From contig JAEQBH010000997.1 in assembly GCA_016808115.1 (NCBI GenBank), forward strand, positions 1,150,713-1,214,712: a DNA stretch of 64,000 bases. The letters are read 5' to 3'. Shown one piece after another: positions 34,260 through 45,212 of the stretch. Position 1 is the first letter of the stretch. Every line of letters starts with the position of its first letter. The notes below the pieces were generated by a model that saw nothing but the letters and a program-made list of their open reading frames with translations, had not been told where the DNA came from and did no database searches. The DNA comes from Tetrastigma voinierianum. Its lineage: Eukaryota > Streptophyta > Magnoliopsida > Vitales > Vitaceae. A program made the translations under genes and the position numbers.

Positions 34260-35330
34260 ACATGCTCTTGTTGGACTTGTCTCACCTCAGGGGAGAAGGT
34301 CAGTACTAGGCTGAACTCTTTGCCTGCGTGGTAACTACGGTGCTTGACTTTTCGGTATTGCTCTTTGTATTTCTGGCCCAGTTCTTCTTCTTCCCTTACA
34401 GTTTCCATCTGTCTTCCCCTATTTCTGTTTTTAGACCCCTTGGTGATTCCTGTTAATGTAAGGGGCGATGTCTTGGGGCAGTTCTCTTCTTCTTCCCACT
34501 CTCCTTGGGCACCCCCCAAGATGCAGAGTCTTGAAATCAGTGCTGAGTGAGGAATCAACCCTTTGTATCCTCCTCTGTAATAACTCGAGAGTGAGTTTTC
34601 TATTATCTTACCCTGCTAGAGATTTATAGCCTTTGAGGATGGCATATAATAAGACTACCTCCTTCTCCCAGACTATGCATAGGTGTTTGGAAGGTAGCAT
34701 GAGTGAACATGAAAAATAAAACCACACCTTTACTGGTTCAGTCAGTGCTGCTCTGGCGATGGACTCGTGTGGGTTCTTCCTGGTAGCATTCCACTTTCCC
34801 TTGCCATCAGTAAGTAGGTCTACAATCTTCTAGTGATCGGTGTTTCCACCACTCTTTTGAATTTCGATCCATTTTTCCTTTCCTTAAGATTGTACGTCTA
34901 GTCAGTTTGTTCTCTACTGAAGGATATCCATTTACCTCTGACGTAGATGGCCTTATCTTTCATCCCACCATGTTGGCGTAGAACTCCTTCACCACATCCA
35001 CGAATCCAGGAGCTTTATGCTCGCAAAGCATATGTCATCCCTTGCTTTCGACCAGCTCTTAGAATGGAGAAACCCACTTGTTAAAGCCTCTCTTCCTTAT
35101 GAAGTCTCTGTGTTGTAGCTTATCTCTCCAAGAAATATAAGCCAGGTCAGAGGCCCAGTCACCAGCTTTTTGTTTGCTGCTCTCCGCCTATTCATTTCCT
35201 TTTTTCCTCTTCCTAGATTCTTCCACTGTCTGCTCAAGTTCATTGTTTACCTCAACTCTTTCTTCATCTTGCCACATTACTTCTGAGTGGCTTGAGCTTT
35301 GTTTCAATTCTCGACTCTTATATCTTCCAT
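34260..35330 (-). pseudogene. Element B env-like ORF, N-terminal part (plant transposon-protein domain)
   Basis: On the minus strand an ATG near 35330 is followed by a basic, K/R/E-rich leader. Then come F-V-D-V-V-K-E-F-Y-A-N-M (near 34980-35015), a V-R-G-K block (near 34930), K-V-W-F-Y-F near 34720, and L-L-Y-A-I-L-K near 34640. The last clean stretch (34558-34232) holds S-R-L-C-I-L-G-G-A and a charged tail with Q-V-Q-Q-E-H-V-K, where C is inserted. It aligns with A (6272-7250). Same unassigned protein class; several stops and frameshifts. Confidence 0.75.
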
Positions 35331-35487
35331 GCTTTCGTTGAGGTTTGGAACCAGGTTTTAGGGCTCGGACATGCTGAGAGAGTGGTTTAAGTATCTAGGG
35401 TTTAGAATGAGTGAGAGAGATTTGGTGAGGGAGACTGAGTGGTTTGAATATTATGAGGCAGGTGAATCTTAAGTCTTCAAACTTTTC

Positions 35488-35497
35488 TATTTATAAG
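35488..35497 (-). promoter_or_regulatory. TATA box upstream of B env-like ORF
   Basis: The minus strand reads CTTATAAATA about 160 bp before the env-like ATG (35330). Position and leader composition match A (6101-6110). Confidence 0.6.
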
Positions 35498-35519
35498 CCA
35501 AGAGTTGTTGTGCTTCTTT

Positions 35520-35880
35520 AATTGTAGCGACAAATTTTGGCTAAGTGCTCCTTGTTTTAATACTATGTCGCGACATTAGAGAAATAATTGTCACGACACA
35601 AATTTTCATTGAATTTTGAATTAGGGCAATTCTTTGTCGCGTGCGATTTTATCATGCTCGATTGAATTATGTCGTAACATGAAATCTTGTCGCGACATAA
35701 TTTTAGAGCCGAGTTTCTTTGTTTGTGCGACGTAAGGAGAAAGTATAATCTTAAATGAGCTTTTTCTTGTCTATTTTAGAACCAACTTTTCACAACAAAA
35801 AGAAAGCTTGTCGCGACAAAAGCCTATTCTATTTTAGCGCAAGTTCAACGATTAATCGACATAACGATCTACATCGCCCG
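35520..35880. repeat. TGTCGCGACA-type palindromes upstream of B env-like ORF
   Basis: Perfect copies start at 35566, 35688 and 35809, with degenerate partners at 35589, 35670 and elsewhere. Pair spacing is less regular here (18-23 bp) than in the LTR arrays. Placed between pol and the TATA box exactly as in element A. Confidence 0.75.
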
Positions 35881-36454
35881 CAATTCTATTTTACCTCAAA
35901 ATCTTTGTATATTTTCTTGCTTTCAACCATTCAAACCAAATGACATTATGCAATAAAGTCTTCCACTTAGTTCATACTTGTGAAAACACATATTTCTTCA
36001 AACAATCTCCATTCAAGTATAAACAACAAATCTCTTTCTTCATTCAATATCATTATTGAAGATTTTGACAAGGCATTGGCGGTTGGCTTAAGAAAGTTGT
36101 CCTAACAATTTATGCTCTAAAAATCTTTATATTTCCTAAATCTCAGCGCATCATTATTAATAAATAAAAATTGGGGAAATAGAAATACTCCTGTAGTTCT
36201 TTTTCTACATTTTAGTTGAAAGTGTACTTGATAATATCTCTTTCCAATTGATCTTTCCTATTTAAAAAAAAAATTAGCAATCTATCAAACTTCATAATAA
36301 AATTTCTAACAAAAATTAAAACTAAAACTTCAAACTCATAAAAGTAATCAAAATTAATCAAACTATTAAAATGAAAATTATGCTTGGGTTGCCTCCCAAA
36401 AAGCTGCTCAGTTTAATGTCCTTAGCTAAACACTTGCTGTAGGATGTCTTCATT
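35881..36454 (-). other. Noncoding gap after B pol
   Basis: AT-rich, no coding frame. Near 36385-36400 the minus strand reads TTGGGAGGCAACCCAAG, a block seen just downstream of pol in Athila elements. The region is collinear with 5041-5500 of A, but the polypurine-like tract of A is worn here (near 36110-36130). Confidence 0.65.
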
Positions 36455-37805
36455 TCAGCTTAACTTTCTTCCCTTTTCAAAATATGGATCTACTTTAGTT
36501 ATGCTTTCTCCAAGATAATGCTTCAGTCTCTGACCATTTACTTTAAATTCACTTCCAAATTCATCTTTTAGTGTTACTACTCCAAAGGGTGTACTTGTTA
36601 CCAATGTGTAAGGCCCACTCCATCTTGACTTCAATTTCCCTAGAAATAGTTTCAGCCTGGAGTTATATAAAAGGACTTGTTCTCTTACCTTGAATTCCTT
36701 CCTCATAATCTTTTGATCATGCCACCTCTTTGTCTTTTCTTTGTAAATTATGGCATTGTCATAAGCTTCATTTCTCAACTCTTCCAGTTCATTCATTTGG
36801 AGTAGTCTCTTTTCCTTGGCAGCTTGAAAGTCACAATTCAATTTCTTGATGGCCCACATAGCTTTGTATTCCAGTTCTAAGGGGAGATGACAAGGTTTTT
36901 CAAATACTATTATGTATGGGAACATTCCAATTGGAGTTTTGTAAGTAGTTCTATAAGCCCACAATGCATCATCTAGCTTTACAGACCAATCCTTTTTGTT
37001 TGTATTGACTGTTTTCTCTAGAATTTTCTTTATTTCCCTATTGGAAATTTCTACTTGCCCATTTGGCGGGGTGATAAGCGAACCCATCAAGTAATACGAT
37101 TCCATATCTACTCATGAGTTTTTAAAGAAATTTTATTTGAAAAATGACTCTCATCAGCGATGATTGTTACGGGTGCTCCCGAATCTGCTCCATATTTCCA
37201 ACTGTATAAACCCGACCAACGTGATGGCATCATTTCTTGAATGACTGATGCTTTATTTGGATACATAATCCTGGCTAGGAGAATGTATATATTACCAAAT
37301 GAGGATGGGAAAGGGGTCCCATAAAATCTCCCCGAACATAAAAAATCTACACCACAAGAATTCCTTTCAGGGGCATTTCATTTCTTGTACTGATGTTACC
37401 CATTCTCTAACAAGCATCACAATGTTTCACCCATTCAAAACAGTCTCTGAATAGAGTAGGCCAATAAAAACCTGATTGGAGAATTTTCTAGGTTGTTTTG
37501 TCTCCTACAAAGTGTCCTTCATATGGTGATGCATGACATTTCTCTATAATACCACCTTGTTCTATTTCTGAAACACATCTCCTTATGATCATAACTACTC
37601 CTCTTCTATAGAGTAGTGGTTCATTCCAAATATAAAATCTACAATCCGAGTTCCATTTTCTTCTCTGCTGAAGTATTTGAATTGGTGGCCTGACTCCATC
37701 AGCTAAGTAATTGACAATATGGTATACGGGGTGTTTGACGATATGAAATAATTTGCTCATCAGAAGCGGAAATTTTCTTAAGTCAGTTTCTTTTTCTTTC
37801 GACAA
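36455..37805 (-). pseudogene. pol: Element B integrase; C-terminal 216 codons still open
   Basis: Stretch 37805-37488 carries the N-terminal zinc-binding part (I-I-R-R-C-V, then C-H-A-S-P-Y-E-G-H-F). The core's first and second aspartates lie in broken frames near 37350 and 37160. The uninterrupted frame 37105-36455 contains G-Q-V-E-I-S-N-R-E with the catalytic glutamate, W-A-Y-R-T-T-Y-K-T-P-I-G, W-H-D-Q-K-I-M-R-K-E-F and the terminal G-P-Y-T-L...V-N-G-Q-R-L-K-H-Y-L-G block. Its ATG is internal, not a true start. This is the longest open frame in the window. Confidence 0.88.
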
Positions 37806-37814
37806 TCATTTCCA

Positions 37815-38170
37815 ATCTAGACAAGTGATCGCATTATCACATTGTTACTACCCTTCTTATCCTTGATCTCAAGATCGAACTCTTGTAGCAGTAGTACCCA
37901 TTTGATTAGTCTTGGTTTGGCCTGTTTCTTTTCCATTAGATATTTAATTACCCTAATATCTAAGGCCTGAATTTTTCACAATCAAACACCATTTTACCCG
38001 GCATCTCAGCACTACGTGGTTGAGTAGTTTTCTTGCCATCCCGTTAAAGGTTTTTCTTGGCATAGTATGTGGCCTTGAATATATTTTAGGTTCTTTGTCC
38101 CTGATACAACTCTCATTACATAATCACTAGCATCACACATAATTTCAAAATCATTGATTCGATCGATTTG
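37815..38170 (-). pseudogene. pol: Element B RNase H
   Basis: Minus-strand frames show F-E-I-M-C-D-A-S-D-Y near 38130-38160, with the catalytic aspartate kept, and at the far end A-K-P-R-L-I-K-W-V-L-L-L-Q-E-F-D-L-E-I-K near 37865-37925. The middle is out of frame. Confidence 0.75.
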
Positions 38171-38439
38171 TCAACATGATGGGGAGCTATCACTAATACG
38201 GGTTTGATTTGCTTGAATGCGGTTGCATGATTCATCGAATCAAATTTTGCATCTTTTCCGGCCGGTCACATGAATGGTTTGGAGATTTTTTTAGAAGTCC
38301 CTTATGAATCTTACGCCAAAACCAACATGTCGAAGCTTCTTATCCGCCCGAGCGACCTTAGGTGGCATGAGAGTTTTTATAAGCGGCTGACTTTTGCTTG
38401 ATACACTTCGAATCCAATAGCAATCTTTTGTCCCCGAGG

Positions 38440-39120
38440 GCAATACCTTCTGTTACCATAAACTAGCATTTTTCCCAATTTAAAGCTAGATTTTTGTCTT
38501 GACACCTCTGAAGTACTATTTCTAAATCTTTCGAACAATTCTCAAAACAGGATCCATATATTGAGAAGTCATCCATAAAGATTTCCATAGCCTCTTCCAC
38601 CAAATCAGAAAACATAGACATCATACATCTTTGAAAGGTGGCGGGAGCATCACATAATCAGGCATCCTTCTAAAAGCAAAGGTGCCATAAGGACATGTAA
38701 ATGTAGTTTTCTCGATCCTACAGGTTATTACAATTTGAAGTTTTCGCAGAAATATCCATTAAGAAAACAGTAATGGGAGTGCCCTGCTAACCTATCCTGC
38801 ATTTAGTCAATGAAAGGTAGAGGATAATGGTCCTTCCTAGTAGTAGTATTTAATTTTCTATAGTCTATACACACTCTCCATCCTGTCACAGTTCTTGTAG
38901 GAATCAATTCATTCTTCTCATTCCTAATCACACACTTGAACTGGGCTCACCCAAGGGCTGTCTGAGATTACATATATGAAGCTTGCATTTAGCATTTCAA
39001 GAGCGCCTTTTTACACTTCTTTCATTCTTTGGATTCGACCTTCTTTGATGTTCTATAAAAGGTTTTATCATTCTCCTCAAGAGGATCTTATGCATACGAG
39101 ATAGAAGGGATAATTCCTTT
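38440..39120 (-). pseudogene. pol: Element B reverse transcriptase, catalytic FMDD intact, frame broken
   Basis: Minus-strand blocks in order: W-V-S-P-V-Q-like near 38950, R-V-C-I-D-Y-R-K-L-N near 38850-38880, F-Q-R-C-M-M-S-M-F-S-D-L-V-E-E near 38600-38640, and F-M-D-D-F at 38568-38579. Collinear with A at 2340-3110. Confidence 0.85.
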
Positions 39121-39549
39121 GGTCTTCATGGACGAAGATATTTCTTCATATATTTTCTAAGAATCTCAGCAGTTTTTGTTCTTGACTCGATCAATCCCGG
39201 TACTGATATTATTTGGTTTTCCCTTTTAAGTTGCGAAAGCATACCTCAAATGTTTAGGTAATTCTTTTAAATTGAAACCCTCGAACTTTTGTTTACTTTA
39301 GCATCTTTCCCTTTATAGCGTTGGATTTTTACGTATTATTTTCTACTTTGACACTTTGAGTACTACCTTTTCAATTTAACATTGGAGTCAGGAAATTCAA
39401 CTTCAAGATGCTTAAAATCTTTGGAAGTCTATCTCATTCTACATTCATTAAACTTTGAAAATACAATTATTAATTGGTTAGAGCGATGGGAGTTTTGTTT
39501 TCTACGATCTCACGATCGACGTACTTAGTTTAGGCTGTTCAAACTATGA

Positions 39550-39830
39550 TTGAGATTGAAGTGCAGCACTCATCTCAGCCACGGGTGGAGTTAATTCTCC
39601 TTTCTTCACATCGATCAAAGCTGCTCATGTTGCTAAGAAGGGTCTTGCCAACATCAGTGGGACTTGTTTGTCTTCCTCTATGTCAATGACTACAAAGTCC
39701 ATAGGGAAAATGAATTTTCCTTTGATCGACACATCTTAAATGTCCTCGGGATGGGCTAGTGTCTTTATCTTGTCATTCTAAGGTCATGGCTTGTGGGGTA
39801 GTTCCCCGAACTTAGTCTTTTAGCAACAAA
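39550..39830 (-). pseudogene. Element B protease fragment
   Basis: The minus strand reads G-K-F-I-F-P-M-D-F-V-V-I-D-I-E-E-D and then P-L-M-L-A-R-P-F-L-A, matching A at 1730-1810 (the L-L-G-R-P turn has A for G here). The active-site half, nearer 39900, is not readable in one frame. Confidence 0.65.
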
Positions 39831-40399
39831 CAAAGGCATCAAGTTATCTGGCTCGAGAATCACATAGTGTTTTCCCATATCATCATGCTTGATTTGCGAG
39901 GGTATAGTGAGTTACTGGAACACGCTCCTTCTCTGGTAAGAATTTTGGATGCCTTTATGGAGTTCTTTGTTGGGTTCATATTCCTTAACAACAATTTTTC
40001 TTTTACTGCTCAATATCTCCTTCATAAATTTTGCATAAAAGAGGCATTTGAGTCAATGCTTACGAAAAGGAATTTAGTCTCTATTTCTTAAAAATGTTTA
40101 AGAATTTAGAGAATTGCTCTTCCTAGCTTTGCCTTATCACGACCTTTGAGGGAATGGAACTTAGGGTTCATAAGCCTTAACCTCTTCCTTTCTCCACTAG
40201 AGAATCTCTTTTCTTACTTGTTGCTAAATTTGCATCTACTTTTGTTTTCTCTTCCTCTGTAGTTTCTGAACTATGCTGCTTAAATTCTTCTCCAATTTCT
40301 ACATAATTCTCTTCCTCAGTGTCCTTCTTTTCAACTCTTCCTCTTCCAGTTCTCTGCCACTTCTTACAGTTACTACCATACAGTCCCTTGGATCCTTCC

Positions 40400-41700
40400 T
40401 TATAATATCACATGAAATAGATCCTTGGGTGATTCTACATAGTTAGAATTTAGGCGCCTGCACAAAATCTTGATTCTTCCAAAGAGGTATTAGTGTTAGC
40501 ACGGAAACAGTTGTGTTTGCACGGAATCTTTGCTAGCTTAGCAAACTTTCGTTCATGTATGTTTAGCAACCTTTTGTTTTCCCCGTTAAAGCGAGCATCG
40601 GTGTGAAAGGAATTAGATCGCCTGCGCACGATTATACGCACATGTCCACCGCATTTACTCTTTGTTGTTGTTGGAACCCAGATGAGGCATGATATTGTTG
40701 CATATTCTGTCCAGGTCTTTGACCTTGCTGTGCTCCTCCACCATATGAGATATTCTCATGGTTCATGAGTGATGGTGTGTAATAAGTGGGCAGGTTAGGG
40801 TTTGGCTTGAAAGTGTAGCTCCTGTTAGCATTCAGGTACTATTCCTCGTCAAACTGGTAAGAACCCTTATGGTTTGGTCCTTCTTCACCACTCTTTCTTC
40901 TTTCTCCTTCATCTACTTCTCACACTTCATGTGCATTATGCATTCTTCTCTCATTGCCTCCCAATTAGTTCATCACTGCATCCAGTTTTGCTTCTATGGT
41001 AGTCATTCGGTTAAGCTCAATCAGAGCAATTCCTTAGTCTGTGTTTGCTCCTAAAGCTTCGGATGGAGCCTTATGATACATTTGCTTAGGAGTCTTGATC
41101 AAGCTGTTTTGCCTTCTCTACACTTCTTCTCTTAAGAAGTCCCGGAAGCGGGGGACGAATCCATTATACCCTTGGAGGCATAATTCATAGCATGATAAAG
41201 TATATCCATCTGAGTGGTTAGATCTATTCTATGCATAAGGCATCTTTTTAACAGTCTCTTGTATCTCTCTCATGCATTGTAGAGACTCTCATCTTCCCCT
41301 TGCTTGAAGAAAATTATTTCTCCTTTTTCTCTCTGAAGTTAGAGCTGGAAGAAAAAATCTGCTCATATAGGCCTCCACTAACTCTTCCCAGCTGTTCACT
41401 GATCCTACTGGCAATGAGTCAAACCAAGTTGCTGCCACATCTCTCAGTGAAAAGGGGAAAAGCTGCAGCTTGATTACTTCTGGTATCACCCCATTCAGCT
41501 GGACTATGTTAGCCATCCTCATGAATCTTCCCATATGTTCATTGGGATCTTCAGAGGGATGACTAGTGAACTGGTGCTGTTGTACCATAGTAATTAATGC
41601 TAGCTTCAGCTCAAAATTGTTGGCTTCAATTGCAAGTTGTCTCACAGCAAAGTACTCTTCTTGGATAATAGGCCTCCAAAAGCCCTCAATAGTATTAGGC
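40400..41700 (-). pseudogene. gag: Element B gag, broken
   Basis: The open stretch 41645-41289 has H-P-S-E-D-P-N-E-H-M-G-R-F, F-P-F-S-L-R-D-V-A-A-T-W-F-D-S-L-P and W-E-E-L-V-E-A-Y-M-S-R-F-F, the Athila Gag core. A C-terminal piece with N-K-R-L-L-N-I-H-E-R-K-F is at 40641-40450. Between them stops are common. Element A shows the same blocks at 1-1106. Confidence 0.82.
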
Positions 41701-42083
41701 CTCTGATGTCTTTCTACTTCTTCTTCTTCTTCTTGGAACTTTATGATCTTTCTCTTTGATTGCCATAACCCAGATTATGAACTTGTGATATGCCTCAAAG
41801 TCTTCGATGTTCTCTCTATTTCGATTAATGCAAGGAAGCGAGATCTGCACGGTTTTTCTATGCATTTAAAATCTTCCTTAAATAGAAACACACTAAGATC
41901 AAATGAATTCTGTGGAAGACAGTTATCTCTATTTAAGCTCATAGAAAAATTTAAGTAGCTTCTTCAGCTACTGCCATTAAAACTGTTTTTATGATTTTAT
42001 GAAATTTATAATAATAAAGAAAAATGTCCAAATTAGTAAATCCCTTTTTGGTTAGAATATTTATCTTTAAATTCGTCAATCTA

Positions 42084-42103
42084 TCCCACCGGCCAGCGGC
42101 ACC
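42084..42103 (-). other. Primer-binding site of element B (tRNA-Asp type, worn)
   Basis: The minus strand reads TGGTGCCGCTGGCCGGTGGG just after the 5' LTR, against TGGCGCCGTTGCCGGGG expected from the 3' end of tRNA-Asp. The tRNA-Asp choice is typical of Athila elements. Confidence 0.75.
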
Positions 42104-42124
42104 AAAAACTTGTTAAAACCTTTC

Positions 42125-42166
42125 TATATATATATGTATACACACACACACACACACACACACACA
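42125..42166. repeat. (TA)n/(CA)n microsatellite at the end of B 5' LTR
   Basis: Short TATATATA run, then 13 CA units at 42141-42166. The 3' LTR has only a few TA units at the matching place (7740-7752), so the repeat expanded or shrank after insertion. Confidence 0.9.
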
Positions 42167-43823
42167 AATTAATAACACTATTACGAATGACTATTAGCTA
42201 ATCCACAGGCACTTGGCGCGAAAAACTTGTTCACGAGACAGCGTATGATGCTAGTTGTGTATGTCAAATTTACAATGCGCCACTTAGGAGTATTCGATCA
42301 TCGACAAGCGGCAAAAACTTGTTAGCCGGATCTTGGTAATGAATGAAAAGTGATTCAGCTCATTTTAAATGTATTCATTAAAAATTGAGTTGGTCTTGTT
42401 TACCACAAGTGCATAGGTCGTACAAGTAATAAAAAAGTGGATATTTAAACTCCAAATATCGTTCCCACAAGGAATGATGATAAATCAAAAGACTAACTAC
42501 CCTAATTACTCAAGATCATTACTATTTGAAATCTATTGTAATGATGATGAGATGACTAAAAAGAATTTTAGTCCTAGATTCAATTCCTTAATATACATGA
42601 AAATAATTTTTAATAAAAATGGGTTTAGGAATTTACTGAGTGAGACAAAACTAAATATAGATCAATGAGTGATAATCAATTTTTGCATCTTATTTATTCA
42701 TAGCTCAACCTTAAATTGGAAAACTGAGTTTGTCCAGATGCATGGTAGTATAGTTTGGATTTCTCCCTTAACTATACTTTTCATTGATTAAAGGTTCATA
42801 TTCATTTACGAGACATGATTCTAATACATTTACTTGTAATTTGTAACCCTCTTTATAAGATTTAAATATTTTTCCTTTAGGTACTTCATGCCCGTATCCC
42901 GAACTAGAGAATTCTTGCCTCCCATAGACGGGATATTGCAAGGCCTTCTCGATTTGATTGACACCTCATCCTTCATTTCTGATGAAAATTTTCCATCTCG
43001 CAGTTAGATCCTTACTAACACGGGATCGAGAATCAATTCAACGAAAGAAGAAACCTCGATTGATTAAGCGTACTTCATTCCAACTATCCTCAATTATGAG
43101 TAAGTTGGTGATCTATTTAGGTAACTTTATCAGGGTTCATCGTTCACTTAGTATTAGTCTTCCATGCCCGCGAAAACGACTACATGCTCTCAGGATTCTC
43201 CATCTCTGTGTCACTCAGAGGGCCTCCCGGAAGTCAGAGTAAGATACATGACCTTACTTGGGTACACGGTACTAGTACTAGGAACAAATAAATTCAAGAA
43301 CAATACCAATCAAATAAATTCAAGAATTCTAATTAAGGCGTTCTTCCACCTTATGCATAAAAATTGAATATCATCATTGACCCATTTCGAGCTCAATTTT
43401 CCAAAACTAGTTCCTCTTATATCGTGACTAACTAATCGAGGAAAAATTCACTAAAATCATGAGCAGGCTGAAATAAATGAAGCTATAAAAAACCTTCCAT
43501 CCCTCCACATTTGAACTCAGATGATAATGAGAAAAGATGATTTGATAAACAATTCCATTTCGAGCGCACTTGATTCAATACCCAAAATCCAGCTTATCTA
43601 AAGAGCTACCAATTAAAATCTACATTGAGCTCTACTAAAACTAACTACACTAAAGAAAATAAAGAAAAATAAAATATACAAGAGTCTTGACTACCCGGGC
43701 GTCACGGAGTTGCGGAAGGCTGCACACGGTGCCACTAGATAGATCTGTTATAGGCTTCCTAATGTTAGGCCTCACATCATTAATTCGTTGTGGATCCACA
43801 GTCGGCCCCAAGAAATGGTCTTC

Positions 43824-45030
43824 TGTCACGACATAGAAAGTTACGTAAGCGACGAATTTTAGTCTTTATTCTTTGGCCTCTGCGTAGCATGCGATCTTTT
43901 GTCCTGACTGTTCTCTAAGCTCTTTCTTGGATTCTGTCGTGACAGACTTTGATAATGTTGCGACATAATTTTTGTCTAGTAGTCTTGTTTTTGTCACAAC
44001 AGGAATGTATTGTGTCGTGACACCAAACCTATTTGCAACTAGCTTCTCATGTTCTTCTACTTCTGGAGTCTGTCGCAACATAATTTTCCTTGTTGCGACA
44101 AACTTTTTCCTTTTCATCCTGTTAACTTTATCGCGACATAATTTCTTTGAGTCCTTAGCAATTTCTGTCGTGACAGGAAACTCCTTGGTCATGACAGACT
44201 TTTCTTTTCTAATTCCTGTCGCTTGCTAAGCTATGTGTTGGGACATAGAAATTTTGTTTGCGACACATATTTCCTTGGCCAATCTAAGTTCTTCTTGATT
44301 TAATCGCGACTAATTTTATTTTATCGAGGTCAAATTCTCTTATTACGTAGAATTTATTGTCGGAGACCAGAAAAATTTCTTTGTTGGAAGGCCCAAATTA
44401 CGCCTTGATTCTTCACTATGTCACAACATGAATTTATTTGTCATCACTCCTCTGTTTTGATCTTGAGCTCACTTGTCATGGCGGAAGAATTTCACCTCCT
44501 TCATGTTTGTTTGTGCGACAAAAATAGTAACATCACAACAAAGATTTTATTTACTCTTAGTTGTGAATTACGAATGTTATGTCGCGACATAATTTCGCTG
44601 TTCTGCGACATAAATTCCTCCTTAAGCTAGCTTAGTTTACGAACTTGTTCGCCTTATAAAAACACTTGTCTCAGTTGACTTGTGTTACATTCTTAGCATT
44701 TTCTGTCGTGACAGAATTGTCTTTTATCGCGATAGATTTCATCTATCAGTCTACAACTTTTTATGTTGCGCCAGAGGAAATATTGTTGTGACACAGCTCC
44801 TTTGCTCTGCACGCGCCCGATCATTGTCCGCGGCCAGAGTTAAGGGTATCGCGAAAGTTTTCTTAGCGATCTTCTTGATAATGTCGCGAGAGAAAAACTC
44901 TTTGTCGTGAAGGCGCTCTTTTCGACCTTAAGTTCTGGCAGGCTTTATTCACGACATTTAGTTGTTAGGCTGCGACATAGTTCTTTGGCTTTGCTTGAAA
45001 TTATCCGCGACATACAAAAACTATGTCGCG
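43824..45030. repeat. Paired-palindrome array in B 5' LTR
   Basis: Same array as 9451-10680, more decayed. Pairs include 43824/43845, 43935/43956 and 43992/44013 (spacing 21 bp), with a unit step of 57 bp (43824 to 43881, 43935 to 43992). A perfect copy is at 44580-44589. Most others carry one or two changes at CpG. Confidence 0.82.
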
Positions 45031-45212
45031 TAAAGGCCCCACATTGTAATTTCCATTATTTTGCTTCTTTTTTGCTTGTTTTCTCATTTTTTGTTCTTTC
45101 GAAAAACACAAAGGTTGGTAGATGTTCCATAGTTGGCATCTAAATAGAGATGAAACTGTTAAAAACATGCCAAAAAAATGGATGAAAAAATAGATGAGTT
45201 TAAGACTCATCT

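Larger units (their letters stand above)
7726..45212 (-). mobile_element. Element B: full-length Athila-like retrotransposon split by nested elements C and D
   Basis: On the minus strand the order is 5' LTR (45212-42111), tRNA-Asp-type primer site, gag, protease, reverse transcriptase, RNase H, integrase, promoter-like gap, env-like ORF, long 3' noncoding part, polypurine tract, 3' LTR (10862-7726). The env-like ORF is split by element C (13471-34254). Without C, B is about 16.7 kb. The two LTRs face the same way and are clearly homologous over their whole length. TSD GGCAC/GGCAT. It lies in the env-like ORF of A. Confidence 0.88.
42111..45212 (-). repeat. 5' LTR of element B (about 3.1 kb)
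   Basis: On the minus strand it starts at 45212 (AGATGAGTCTTAAACTC, first base changed from the TGATGAG of the 3' LTR) and ends GGTTTTAACA at 42111. Homologous over its length to 7726-10862, with more mutations in the palindrome array. Confidence 0.88.
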
